Assembly (NCBI GenBank): GCA_003586115.2
Contig: QVOM02000073.1
Span: 43,261,469 to 43,325,468 of the forward strand
DNA length: 64,000 bases
Origin: Salvator merianae
Taxonomy: Eukaryota > Chordata > Lepidosauria > Squamata > Teiidae
Reading direction: 5' to 3'
Of this stretch, positions 24,992 through 36,458 are shown piece by piece; position 1 is the stretch's first letter, and each line of letters opens with the position of its first letter. The position numbers were made by a program, and so were the translations under genes. The notes beneath the pieces were generated by a model, which did not search any database, was not told the DNA's origin, and worked only from the letters and a program-made list of their open reading frames with translations.

Positions 24992-25090
24992 GATAGATAA
25001 TAGAGATATAGATATAGATATAGATATCTGTGCCTGAGAAGGGGAGAGCATTCCATGAGGAAACCCTATTGCAGACAACCACCAGATAAC
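24720..25090 (-). mobile_element. L2-like LINE 3' end, split by an (AT)n expansion
   Basis: On the minus strand VSSWNALPFSGTD is followed, after the microsatellite, by SFRCLLKALLYTQAFGTS, then an A-rich 3' UTR. This matches the WNxLP ... FRxxLKxxL carboxy end of L2-like reverse transcriptases (compare 28490-28770). The (AT)n run at 24939-24990, with degenerate GATATA units to about 25028, sits inside this reading frame. Confidence 0.65.
24939..24990. repeat. (AT)n microsatellite
   Basis: About 22 AT units followed by GTATATAGATAGATA and (GATATA)n to about 25028. It lies inside an old LINE coding frame. Confidence 0.97.
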
Positions 25091-25119
25091 ACTCAGTATA
25101 TTTTGTGAGATTCACAGCA

Positions 25120-25220
25120 ATCTTTACTCTTGTTTTTTAATGTTTTGTAAAGTACTCTGAGATATTTTTTTTTAAAAAAAGAGAAAGCAGTATAAAAATG
25201 TCTTAAATAAACAAATAAAC
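25120..25220 (+). mobile_element. Short SINE/LINE 3' tail
   Basis: TTTTAATGTTTTGTAAAGTA, CTCTGAGATAT, GCAGTATAAAAATG, then AATAAACAAATAAAC: the usual order of an L2-related 3' end. Body missing. Confidence 0.5.
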
Positions 25221-25559
25221 CTAAAAGATCTTGCAAGTCTGCCAAACAACCTAGTCCCAAACTGTTTAGAGTCTTGCATACCAAGCATAAGCACTGAATT
25301 TGGCCAGGTAGCTAACTGACAACAAGTACAGTTACTACGCATAGGTCTAATAACCTGCCTGTTCTGTTCTGTACTGATTGCAAATTCTGGAGCAAAACAC
25401 TGAAGCTTTATCTTCATAGAAATCCTAAAGTACAGAATATAAATCAAGACCTGTGTTTAGAAAATGAAAGCAATGCTCCTCTTTATGCTTCAGACTGTAC
25501 ACAGCCAGAAGCATCTATAATGCATGTTATTCTGAGATATCGTAAGAGTGAAGTTGTAT

Positions 25560-25960
25560 TTCAGCTTTCTTTGTATCTTGACACTATTTAACATCTATAT
25601 GAAGCCATCAGGAGTTTGGGGACTGGATGTCATCAGTATGCTGATGACACTCAGCAAGATTTCTCCATAACATTTCAATCAGAAAATGCTGTGTATGGAT
25701 GCAGAGATGGACTGGATAAGGGCAATAAACTGAGGCTGAACCCTGGTAAGACAGAGACTTTGTTGATAGGAAGTTTCAAGATCCAGGAATTTGGGTCGAT
25801 GGTACTTTTCAGCCTTTAGATCATCTGGAAAGGACTTACTTCTGGTTCCACATAATATAGAATGCCACTGCACGATGGCTCACAGGTGAGCTTCTCAGTG
25901 GTGGCAACTTCCTTTTGGAATGCTATCCCTTCTACTGTTTGTGAGGTGCCTTCTGGTAGA
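25560..25960 (+). mobile_element. L2-like non-LTR reverse transcriptase fragment
   Basis: The sequence encodes FNIYMKP in one phase, then HQYADDTQ and LRLNPGKTETLLIGS in the 25616-25819 frame. YADD is the catalytic palm motif of reverse transcriptases, and NPGKTE is the usual downstream motif in the L2/Jockey group. Interrupted by frameshifts; a further RT-C-terminal-like WNAIPS... stretch follows near 25915. Plus strand, antisense to KCTD16. Confidence 0.75.
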
Positions 25961-28328
25961 ATACAACCCATCTAGAACAAATCCCACAGTTCCTGGACGT
26001 GGTAACCACGCAGGCATAAATACCCTGTCTTGTTGGGATTCAGCTACAATTTGTTAGATCTCGTTCAGCCTTGCCCTGATTCAGATATCACTGAGTAACA
26101 GTATTGGATATCATCAGGGTATTGATGACATCTCACTCTGTAACTCCCAGGGATTGCTCCCAGTGGTTTCAGGTGAACAATACTGGGGATAATGTAATGC
26201 CATGTGACACTCCATATTCTACCTGCCAGGTTGATAAATGCTAATTACCCAACTAACTCTACTCTCTGACACCACCCCTGTAAGTAGGAACGAAATCACT
26301 GTGGGGCAGCAGTTCCCTCTTCCATGTCACCCAGGCAATCCAGAATAAAACTATAGTCTATGATATCAAAAGTCACTAAGATAACAAACAACCTCAGCAG
26401 ATATTCAATCCTTCACTCTTCCCCCCCACCTCAGGATGCTGTCCATAAGGATGGTCAAGACTGATTCTGCCCCAAAACCAGTTCTGAATCCAAACTGAAA
26501 CGAGTCCAAATAATCATATTCATCGAAGAATAGCTGTAATTGCATAGCTACCTCCTACTTCTGAGTTAGAATAACCAGAGGCCAGATTTTTCAGGAAAAG
26601 ATGAACAACTGTCTCTTTCAAAGCTGGTGGAACTACTCCATCACTCAAAGATGTATTCAGCAGGCTAAAGGTGGCTCATAATCACGGTGAAACATGGACT
26701 TCAATATAAAACAATTCTAAAAAATGCAGGTTACAAAACATTAAAATTCCAACCCAAAAGATAATATAGAAATACAGAATACAAAAATTTTGCATATCAG
26801 AGCCCTTCTGTCTCACACCCAATAAACATCAATTCTAGTGCCTTACAGCTTCAGTGGCCTTGTAGTCCCAGCACATATCCAGTGGATTGTGCAGATGTTA
26901 CCTATGCATCTATCTGGGACACATTTTTGAAAGGTATAAACCCCCCTGAATTTGCCTAAATGTAGTGCAATAGTCTGTATTGCTCCGCATATTATTACTT
27001 TTCAAAAAGCTAGGCCTTTTCTAAATCTGACTTCAAACATTGGGTTGTAGAGATGTGCTGAACTGGTGTAATGATATTAACCACAATTCCAAAGCCCTAA
27101 AATGCTGTGCCACCGAAAACAGAGTTCTGCCAAGGTACAGACATTCCTGGCTCATGAAAATGGACATGGGTATGATAAATACAACTGACATATGGGTTGT
27201 AGGTACAGGGAACTGGACAGAGAGCTTGGACCCCTGAATTTAGACCAGAATGCATTCATTTTACCTACTGATATCCATATTGAAAAAGTAGCCTGAGTTT
27301 AAAAAGAGAAGAAATATTGCAAAATCTTCTGTATATCTGGTAAAGCAAAAAGGCTTAGAAAATCCTTTCCAAAAGACAAAGAACTAACTCAGAGTAACTA
27401 ATTGAGAGCCTTGTGGCAGCTGAAATGTTCCTGGGTAGAACTGAAAAGATATTTTAAAATAATTTGGCAAACCAGACTAACCTATTGTTCAAGTAAACTC
27501 TGAACCCACATCTGGAGAACTTCTCATTAAGAGTGCAAACAGCAGCATTCTGTTTTAAGCCAGGGTTTAAGCCAGGGATGAATCTTTGTTCAAGTAAAGG
27601 TCACCCATTTAAGCCCATCAACATTGTCAGGCAGCCAGCAAAGTGTAGTTGATTGTTTAACCCTTCATCTGCATTTTACTTGTCAATAAATTGGACATGA
27701 CCTGTTCCACACCTACTGTTTCTCACCTCACCTCTTTCCTAAAAGGACCAATAATTTTAATTCTAGTTGCGAATGGATTTATCAAAAAGTCAGGATTTCA
27801 ACCCATCTTTCATCCAATGAGCTAGCTTGCCCCTTTTTCACTTGGAAAAAGAGTATAAAAAGTTTGCTTTTTTCCATTAGAAATGAAGGTTTTTCCTCGC
27901 CTCATCACAAGAGCAGAAATCACTCTAACATCACTGAAGAAAGAAGATTTCACCCTAAGATCATCCATCCCTCCTCATTTTTCCTGGCGGATAGCTGCTT
28001 CTTCCTGTCTCCTGTTGAACTGGAGAGAGAGAAAAAAAAATTTCCCCAAGAAGACTGCTTTTTATGCTGTCTTGCAGCATCCTTATGAGCTGATTTCACT
28101 TGGAAGAGGGATCTTCATCTGCACCTTTCCTGCCACCTGGCAAAAGAGTGTTGTCACTAAGGAAGTGAGGAGTGTGGAGCATTTCTACTCTCCCATCTCT
28201 GTGCCTTTGGTCTCTGTGCATGCAGAGACCCATACATCTTCCCCATTTTTTTTTTTCCTTTTTAGCCTCGTGAAGGTCTGCCTGAAGAAGATTATGGATG
28301 GTGAGGCTCAGATTCCTGTTGATTTTGT
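25961..28328. other. Mostly unassigned intronic sequence
   Basis: 25961-26700 looks like a diverged dispersed repeat (segments such as CATGTGACACTCCATATTC and CCAAACTGAAACGAGTCC) but was not assigned. At 27045 TAGAGATGTGCTGAACTGG resembles the end of the hAT MITE at 59881, without a visible partner end. A TATA-like TATAAAA at 27854-27860 precedes an unexplained 175-codon plus frame (27883-28410). Confidence 0.4.
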
Positions 28329-28775
28329 CCTTTATTTATTTTATTTATTTATTATTTGCACTTTCATCCCACCTTATACCCAAAGTTCTCAAGGCGTGTT
28401 ACAACATTAAAAACTACTATAAAATGAACATAGTATAACAATAACAGTGTCTGAAAATGGGGAGGAAAAGCTGTTTACTTATTTAGTCAAAGGCCAGGGA
28501 AAAGAGGTGTGTCTTCAATGCTTTCCTAAACATATAAAGTGAAGGTGCATAACACACCTTAGGGGGGAGGTTATTCCATAGTCTGGAAGTCATCACTGAG
28601 AAAGCCCTTTCCCGGGTGCCCACCCCTTTGCTACTGACAATGCTGGTACAACCAAAAGGCCTACAGCTCTTAAGGCAAGGACAGGTCAATATGGAAGAAA
28701 TCATTCTTTTAGTACTAAGATTACATATTGGGAACATTTCTAGCTTCTTCCCAGACACACACACACTAGCTGGGT
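28329..28775 (-). mobile_element. L2-like LINE 3' end
   Basis: Minus-strand frame 28483-28764 ends with TRERAFSVMTSRLWNNLPP and then YMFRKALKTHLFSLAFD, the characteristic carboxy terminus of L2-like reverse transcriptases. It is followed by a 3' UTR and a (TAAA)n-type tail, read on the plus strand as TTTATTTATTTTATTTATT at the left edge. 5'-truncated, as is usual for LINE insertions; sense orientation relative to KCTD16. Confidence 0.8.
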
Positions 28776-28964
28776 CTCCTTACATAGTTTTGAAGTTAAA
28801 CCTTTTATTATCCTTTTTCCTTCTCTGCCCCTAGGAATTTCCTAACTGTAATAGCAGCTAATTCTGGCAAATCACATTGGTTATTCCCATTTCTCCTGGT
28901 TTCAAGTCTTTTTCCTGGGTTTTAATATAGCTTCATTATTGTTTTCAAGGAACCCTGAATCTAA
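28776..28964. other. Unassigned spacer
   Basis: Nothing recognised between the L2-like fragment and the Harbinger-like element except the TAA target copy at 28962-28964. Confidence 0.5.
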
Positions 28965-29958
28965 GGCCGCGGTCGGACATCGTCAATGTAATCTGTATAG
29001 AAGAGTACACGCAGTGAATTCATCTTCTAGTCATTCCCACAGTTACAATTTAACACGGAGTCAATTCGTACTTGCTCGTTCCCACACTGATATTTCCCGT
29101 GCTTGGCAGTACCCTTTCTGCCTCCACCCCTCATCAAATTCTCCTCCCTATGCAGTCAGCGATTGGCTGCAGTCCCAACGTTCAAACCTTGACGTCACAG
29201 GGGCGGGAAAGTCAAGCTCCGCTCTCTGCATGTCCCCACTGCTGCCTCAGAACATGGATTAACTTGGCAGCATTACTAGTCATTCGCCATTTGCTCCTCC
29301 CTGCAGCCTCTGTCTACCGAAGCAGAACTTAAAAACTACGTTCACTTTAAAACTATGAACTTTAAAAAAATAAGCTTTTGAAATGCGCAGTTCTGCTATC
29401 CTGCTTTCAAAGTTAAAGAGGTCCATAACAAAGGGAAAAAGTGGGGAGGGAACATGGGGGGGCTCTACTATTTTTAACTGTGTGCTGACCACGGCAAAAC
29501 TCCAAACAGGCGCAGTTTATTTTTTGCTTTAAAGAGCAGACGGAAGTGGAGAAAGCCTTTAATTTCTTCCTGGCAGGACCGCAGCTTAGCGAAGAAGGAG
29601 GACGATTTCTTTTCCCCTGGCAGCGACGGAAGGGGTGATAATGGAGGCAGAGGAAACTAATGTGCTTCCTGCCCACCCACAAAGTCTCTCATTGGACGGC
29701 ACAAAATGGGGATCCCTCCCTCTGCACGCCCCCCAAAACAGTACGGTCCCTCTCAAATAATCGCTTTCCCTGTGCCCACAGCACAAAGTAAAGCGCGCTA
29801 GCGATCTGGAACGGCTTAAGAGTTCATTAAATCCGAAGACAAAGTAATCCGGATTTCGCCAATTTAATCCATAAAAATTACGGAACGGCAAGATCATGTC
29901 GGGACAGCAGGAACTGAAGACAGCCTGTAAACTGATTAATTTTACACAGAACACAGCC
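28965..29958 (-). mobile_element. PIF/Harbinger-like non-autonomous element, copy 1
   Basis: A 994-bp element flanked by TAA on both sides (28962-28964 and 29959-29961). Ends are GGCCGCGGTCGGACATCG at the left and, reversed, GGCTGTGTTCTGTG at the right. A 3-bp TAA/TWA duplication with GGC...-type termini is the PIF/Harbinger signature. It is the reverse complement of the copy at 35422-36455. Shared open frames exist (minus 29586-29954) but resemble neither a Harbinger transposase nor a Myb-like partner; the element looks non-autonomous. Confidence 0.85.
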
Positions 29959-30099
29959 TAAGAGTGCTTCCCTTTTACCCCTTCTTTGTTTTATGGTTCT
30001 CTTGAGTGATTTGTCATTTTAAAAACTTTTTCAAAGGATCCTGCTTTTTAAGAGCTAGCTGCCTGGGTGAGCTAGTGTCTCCATCCCAATAAAACCCAG

Positions 30100-30325
30100 T
30101 GCACAGCTCATTAACAATGGTTCTATTTGTCCGCAGTTCGCAGTGAACTGTGGTGTTCCTTGCAGTTTGAAAAAAAAGACTGATCAAACTAAACCAAGGG
30201 GATTCTAATGAACCAAGCAAACTACAGTGAACCAAGGGTGGTTTGCATGGTTTGAATCAAACATGGACCAAGGGTAGTTCAGTTTGATTTGAACTGAACC
30301 ACTAAATTTCGATTTGTGCCTATCT
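30100..30325. mobile_element. Partial hAT MITE (GATGTGCAC family)
   Basis: Rich in short GGTTTGAATCAAAC, GTTTGATTTGAACTGAACC and GAACCAAGGG blocks that also occur at 31995-32289. Its right end GATTTGTGCCTATCTCTG reverses to CAGAGATAGGCACAAATC, matching the TAGAGATGTGCACAAA end of that copy. The left end is not found. Confidence 0.6.
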
Positions 30326-30479
30326 CTGTTGGGCTGTTAACAGTGCAATCCTAATCCTAATTTGTAAATTTGGATAACGCACGTTCAGTGGGTCTAGGGC
30401 TTTCCTCAATATTATTGTTGCCCATTTGCCACCATGTAAATTCCTGCTGCCTCTTAATGGCCACACACACCCATAGCTG

Positions 30480-30527
30480 TGTGTGTGCGCACACATGCAC
30501 ACACACACATATACACACGCACACAAG
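30480..30527. repeat. (CA)n-rich microsatellite
   Basis: Imperfect CA/GT units, TGTGTGTGTGCGCACACATG followed by CACACACACATATACACACG; partly self-complementary. Confidence 0.85.
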
Positions 30528-31994
30528 TATTTAATGAAATTCAATTTTTTTGAATGTGTCTTTGGAAAGAAGTATACCACCTAAACAGGTAATGAAATTA
30601 GCTTTAAAAAATAGTGAAGACGAATGTAAAACACAAATATTCCAGAACATAATTATTTGTCAGGAAGTTCCCTGAAGGTACAGATACATAGTTTGCAAAG
30701 GAAAGAATATTACAGTGTTGTCGGGAGAAAATTTTAAGAATGCCTCTAGTAAGCTGTTTGGTAAGAAAAATAATAGTTGCTACTCTACTTATAAAATTAA
30801 ATGGGAGTTAATATATTTAATAATAACTGAGGAGAAAAATATTTTGGATTATCCTCTGAATTTTTTTTTAAAAAGGACAAAAAATGTTAAGATTGGGAAG
30901 CAGGAAAATTAGTTATTTGGATTTAGTTCAAGATGTTGATTGATGCAGAACACTATAACACTTGGGGGGGGAAACCATGGATGATCTTTACCCCCGTGTG
31001 TTTTGTATTGATTTACTGATATACAGTATGCAATTTCAAATGAAAATGCCCTTTTCAAATGCAAACTAAAACATACTTGTAAAGTAACTGTATGCTTTTT
31101 CATCTATTGGTTCCCATTTGTTAAAGTTTCAAGTCTTCAATCTGTTTCTTGCTTTTAAAAGCAAGACATACTTTAGTGCTAAGTGCTTTCACCTCAGGAA
31201 TTAAGATGTGATGCAAAGTCATCCATACATTCAACACTTTAAATGGAATGGCTTCAGTCAAGTACAAAAAAAAGTCTCTTAAACCCGTGGAGTAAACTCA
31301 GTGGTACTTTCAATGCATTTGTCTACTCAATCACTAAATCCAGTGCCCTGCACCAGAAAAACTAAAGGCAGTATAAAGAATAGGTAAATAATTTATTTAA
31401 AAACTAATTATTTACATGAGTAAGTTTTCTTTAAAAAAAATTAAAAACTGGCTTCCACCTGTAATCAGCACACATCTAAAAACTGTCAGTCATTTTGCAT
31501 GAAGGAAGATTCAGCAGAAGCCCCTAGAGAAAAAAATTAACATTGGTAATTTATGTACTCATCTCCTCAGGCTGTTTGTCTCTTATAGCTGTATGATTTT
31601 ACATCAACATCAAGTATAAAGTTTGCATATGAAAAGATGTTTTATGTGACTGGCACTCAACAGGAAAGTATAAACGGAATGAATTGAGCCGTCTTAAGAA
31701 ATGGCATGTGTGCACAGTTGCCTCAACTCTTGTCTACTGCTGGCCTCTGAAAGTCAGAGATTATATTGTTATTAGTCTAACTTATATACTACTGGGATTC
31801 TTCCTTTGGGTGTCCATCATGATGTTTTATCTCTGTTTTGTCTTTAGGATAATCCAGGGCTAGCATCAGCCTGCATTAGCAAGTAGCATAATGCCAAACA
31901 TTTATTGTTTGGGGATTGAGTCTTGGCAATTGCCATTTTCTTCTTCCAAGGAGACACTGGAGATCAAACCTAAAACCCTTTGCTTTTTATGCAG

Positions 31995-32289
31995 TAGAGA
32001 TGTGCACAAACTCACATTCTAAGATTCAGTTCAATCTAGAACCAGGGTTGTAAGTTCATGGATGGTTCACAAACAGTTTGAGGTTAAAATTAAAAAAATG
32101 GAAATACATTGAAAAAAGTCCTATTTAAAGGGCAAGATGTGGTCAAGTATGAATGGTTCAACTCACGCAACTCTGGTTTGGTTCACACTGAACCAGCCCT
32201 TTTCAATCAGGGACTGGTTCAGTTCAGATCAAACTGATTCAAACCAAATGGTTTGATTCAAACCATTAAACCAAATTTGCATACCTGTA
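31995..32289. mobile_element. hAT MITE with near-perfect 8-bp target duplication
   Basis: Begins TAGAGATGTGCACAAA and ends GCATACCTGTA, an imperfect inverted repeat. Flanked by TTATGCAG (31987-31994) and TTATGTAG (32290-32297), an 8-bp duplication with one mismatch. The 295-bp interior is made of GGTTTGATTCAAACC-like blocks and has no coding capacity. Its terminus is shared with the elements at 30100-30325 and 59881-60375. Confidence 0.8.
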
Positions 32290-32297
32290 TTATGTAG

Positions 32298-33470
32298 TTG
32301 CTCTTCCACTAAGCTATATCTACTCCCAGTGTCACTAATATCCTCACCATGGCAAAGGAAGCACTCCCAATGATTGCTCTATAGCAGATTAGTAGCATGG
32401 TCCATTATGAAGAAAGTCTTTTATAGTGTAAACATCAGCTCCAATGGGCCATGTCCAAGAGCATGGCTTCCTGAAAAAGCCTAAGGATGCCATGCATTGT
32501 TCCTATAAAATAATTAACTTATACATGTGCTATCAGTAAAAATGTTGGTTTACGTAGCAATGTATTTGTGGAAAGCAATCTAAAATCCATCTCATATATC
32601 ACCAGTAAATGTTGGTTTGAGGTGAATATTCCAATGCACAGAAGGACATCAAAAGCCCACTGCTGACTCCTATATATTTCTGACTACTTATGATATTTAG
32701 TCTGAGCAAAAATAGAATTCAGCTGCAGATTCCCTGTTATAGAAATGGATGCATTTTTGGTAGACATTTTACAAAAGCAGCAACTTTGGTTTGTGCAGTG
32801 GGGCAAAGTGCTGAATGGTTGGGAAATAGGATCACCTTTAACAGAATAGTGATTATTTTGTGAATTGTTCTGGGATTTTCTTTTCTTTTAATAAAGGGTG
32901 GTATTAACATGTTTTAAATAAGTCCACACAGTACTGAGTTCCATTCTATCATTTCAATTCTGCACAAAATTAACGTTGATTTTTTTTTTTCTCTGCTCTT
33001 CTTCTGTCCAGAGACAGCTGATGCTCCTTAGAGCAGGAGAGATGGAAAACAAGATAGTTTGCAGAAAGTGGACCCAGGACTAAAAGGCCAATTTGTGCCA
33101 TTTCAGGTGGGTGGAGGGAGGGGCTACCCTGCTTGTTCTTTCATGTTCCATCCTTTCTGGTGACTTCTGGTTGGTCATCAGTTAACCATTCATCACTCCC
33201 CACTCAGTGATCCCATAGAAAGGATACATAAGATCTATCACCTCAATTAAATCCAATTAAAGACAGCAATGCATTGATTAGCTTTAGGAAGAAATGCAAA
33301 TGCAATAATAAAGAGTGTGGGGACCCTCCAAAAACAGAGAAAGAATTTGCTGCAGTTTAACAGGAACTTCTAAACAAGCTAGCTCATATGAAGTCTTAGA
33401 CTGATTTTATATCATTTAGGTTGCATACAGTTGACTAGTCCTCCACTCCCTTCAGGAAGGCAACCTTTTG
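32298..33470. other. No gene or repeat recognised
   Basis: Unassigned intronic sequence with a T-run near 32978-32990. Confidence 0.5.
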
Positions 33471-34330
33471 CATAATTCCAAACCTCCTCCTTCAAATTTG
33501 CATTTTCCCAAACCACTTGCTGCTCAGCTCCTTTCAGCTTTCCTCCCTCCAAGGATCAGTTTAAAAACTGCTCTGCAACTTTTTAAATGTAAAACACCAA
33601 CAGTCTGGTTCCAAAAATGTAACCATCCCTTTTGCACAGTTTTGCTTTGCTCCAGAATGTTCCCCAGTGTCTTTAAAATCTAAATCCTTCCTCTTAACAC
33701 CACTGTCTCATCCACACATTGAGTTTCCTCAGCTCCACCTACCTACTTGTGCACATGGAACAAGTAGAATTTCTAAGAATGCAACCTTGGATGTTCTAGA
33801 CTAATCTTCTAAGAATCTAAATTTGGCTTCCAGAACATTCCACTTATTTTTTCGAACGTCATTGGTGCCAAGATGGAGCACAATCCCTGGCTACTCCCCA
33901 GCGCAGTCTACCAGCCTTTTTAGATGTTGTGTGATGTCCACAACCTTTGCACTCAGCAGGCAAGTTAGCACACAGTCAAACCACTCATCACAATCCTTTT
34001 TGTCTATATTTCTAATAATCAAATCACCCACTATAAGAAGTCCCTCTTCTCCCACCCATGGAACAGTATCTCATTGCAAGAGAATATGTACACACCAACT
34101 AAGAAAGGGGTCTGACCTATAGGAGCCTGTGCCTCTTTCTCAGCTTGGTGTCCTCCCTGCCTGAGACCTCCATTCTCCAAGGCAGCTGGAAGACTGCCCA
34201 TCGTGGAGGCCTCATCCACTTGCCTGTCTTTCATCTGTGCTTCTCCAGATCAGCTATCTTGGCTTCAAGATAAGAAATCTGTTTCCTGAAGCCAAACATA
34301 CACCCATAACTTCTATCCAATAAGCAGATA
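33470..34330 (-). mobile_element. CR1-type LINE, ORF1 (coiled-coil and esterase-like) fragment
   Basis: On the minus strand near 34320-34200 a heptad-like stretch (ISYLEAKIADLEKH-type, slightly decayed) is followed by QVDEASTMGSLP. Further on come GDLIIRNID, then PGIVLHLGTNDVRKN around 33890-33850 and SRTSKVAFLEIL. The HxGTND motif is the hallmark of the SGNH-type esterase domain found in ORF1 of CR1 elements. Several stops and shifts are present. Sense orientation relative to KCTD16. The related piece at 39404-39830 is a second copy. Confidence 0.75.
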
Positions 34331-35418
34331 ATCATACATGTGACAATCAATGCAGAATACAGGCAAGCCCCCCTCCCTATGCTGGCTATCATTCTTCATG
34401 ACCGTTCTGTTCTGTTCTATTTTTCTATTTTTCTATTATTACTATTATTTTATTTATTTTATCCTTCTTCAAATAGAGTCCTTGCTTAAACTGATCTTTC
34501 TCTCCCAGCTAAGAAATATGGGTCCTCCCACTAGCTCCTTTGATTCAGCATCAACTGCAAGTTCCTCCTTGCTCAGACCATGTGCTCAGTATGTCCTACC
34601 TCCTCCAGACCATGTGCTCAGGGCTCAGCTAAGAAACCAGACACCCTTCGGCCACTAAACCAGCCACACACCAAGTGCAAAACAAAACTCTCCAACACAG
34701 AGAAGATCTATGCTACCAACTCACCACCCAAAAGCAGTTATCCCTCCAAATTTCCCTGCCAAACAACTCCTCTTGTTTGGTCTCAGGAAAGCAAACTTCT
34801 TCAAATGAAGACCACACTCAAAGTGAAAAGTAATTTTCATCATATTTGATGAATGGCACAGTAGTTGAGGAATACGCATAAAATGTGGAACTTGCAGCTT
34901 TCAGTATGCTGCTAGACTTTAGCTTCCATCATTTCCAATAGTTCTAACTGCTAGTCTGCTAGGAGTTGGAGTCCAACTATTTCTGGAAAGTCACAAGCTT
35001 TCCCAATTCTTAAAATAACATATTGGTAAGATACTAAGCTTGGAAGAGCTCCTAGTAAATGACTTTTTGTATATAATCATGATTTTGCAACATCCTTTGG
35101 CCAATTAAATAAGGAATTTCATTACTCATAAAAGTATACTAAAGCATCATCCACATGAGTGCCTAAGGTACTTCCTGAGTGCCCAGGGGCCTACGTGTCC
35201 ATATACCTGGGCACACGGATCCAATGGAAAGATGTTCCCAACCGTTACAGGCCTCAGAACCACCAAAATCCTCAAATGAAGCAGCCTACCAGTAATCCCT
35301 TCTGGAGTACTCCAAGGCCACATTGGTCAGGAAAGTCACACCCACTCTTCATGTGGAGGCAAAGGCAGTAGAAACAAGCGGAGAGCTAAAGAGGTGACTT
35401 CAGAGCTAAGGATACCAC
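34331..35418. other. Unassigned intronic sequence with one degraded palindrome
   Basis: T-rich and ATT-rich at 34390-34460. About 34870-35005 is an imperfect palindrome (GGAGTTGGAGTCCAACTAT against the earlier TAGACTTTAGCTTCCATCA) resembling a decayed hAT MITE. Nothing else recognised. Confidence 0.45.
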
Positions 35419-35421
35419 TAA

Positions 35422-36455
35422 GGCTGCGTTCCGACACGGCATTTAATCAGTTTACAGGCCGTCTTCAGTTCCCGCTATCCCGACATGATCTTGCTGTTCC
35501 GTAATTTTTATGGATTAAATTGGCGAAATCCGGATTACTTTGTCTTCGGATTTAATGAACTCTCAAGCCGTTCCAGATCGTTAGCCCGCTTTACTTTGCG
35601 ATGTGGGAACGGGGAAGGAGACTATTTGGGAGGGACTGTACTTTTTGGGGGGAGTGCAGAGGGAAGGATCCCCATTTTGTGCCATCCAATGACAGACTTT
35701 GTGGGTGGGCAGGAAGCACATTAGTTTCCTCTGCCTCCATTATCCCCCCTTCCCTCGCTGCCAGGGGAAAAGAAATTGTCCTCCTTCTTCGCTAAGCTGC
35801 GGTCCTGCCAGGAAGAAATTAAAGGCTTTCTCCACTTCCATCTGCTCTTTAAAGCAAAAAATAAACTGCGCCTGTTTGGAGTTTTGCCGTGGTCAGCACA
35901 CAGTTAAAAATAGTAGAGCCCCCCCACGTTCCCTCCCCACTTTTTCCCTTTGTTATGGATCTCTCCCGCTACTTTTAAATTGCGCAGTTGCGTTAAAGTG
36001 CATCAGCAGGGGAGCTCTCATGCGCATTTCAAAAGAACTTTAAAAAGCTTAAAGTTCATAGTTTTAAAGTGAACATAGTTTTAAAGTTCTGCGTGTGTAG
36101 ACAGAGGCTGCAGGGAGGAGAAGGAGCAAATGGCGAATGCCTAGTAACGCTGCCAAGTGAATTGTTGTTCTGAAGTAGCAGCGGGGACATACGGAGAGCG
36201 GAGCTGGAGTTTCCCACCCCTGTGACTCAAGGTTTGAACATTGGGACTGCAGCCAATCGCTGACTGCATAGGGAGGAGAATTTGACGAGGGGTGGAAGCA
36301 GAAAGGGTACTGCCAAGCACGGGAAATATCAGTGTGGGAACGAGCAAGTACGAATTGACTCCGTGTTAAACTGTAACTGTGGGAACGACCAGAAGACAAA
36401 TTCACTGCGTGTACTCTTCTGATACGGATTACATTGACGATGTCCGACCGCGGCC
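35422..36455 (+). mobile_element. PIF/Harbinger-like non-autonomous element, copy 2
   Basis: A 1034-bp element flanked by TAA (35419-35421 and 36456-36458). Ends are GGCTGCGTTCCGACACGG at the left and, reversed, GGCCGCGGTCGGACATCG at the right. It is highly similar along its length to the reverse complement of 28965-29958 and differs mainly by about 40 bp of extra sequence near 35955-36040. The plus-strand frame at 35485 shares the segment NFYGLNWRNPDYFVFGFNE with copy 1; no catalytic DDE transposase features are seen. Confidence 0.87.
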
Positions 36456-36458
36456 TAA

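Larger units (their letters stand above)
29962..31986. other. Mostly unassigned intronic sequence
   Basis: Contains the partial hAT MITE at about 30100-30325 and the CA-rich run at 30480-30527. Between 30600 and 31980 no gene or clear transposon is recognised; frames at 30715-30912 and 30909-31103 are not assigned. Confidence 0.5.

Noticed and set aside
27040..27240. Complete hAT MITE starting TAGAGATGTGCTGAACTGG
   Set aside because: Only one terminus was found; no inverted end or 8-bp duplication is visible downstream.
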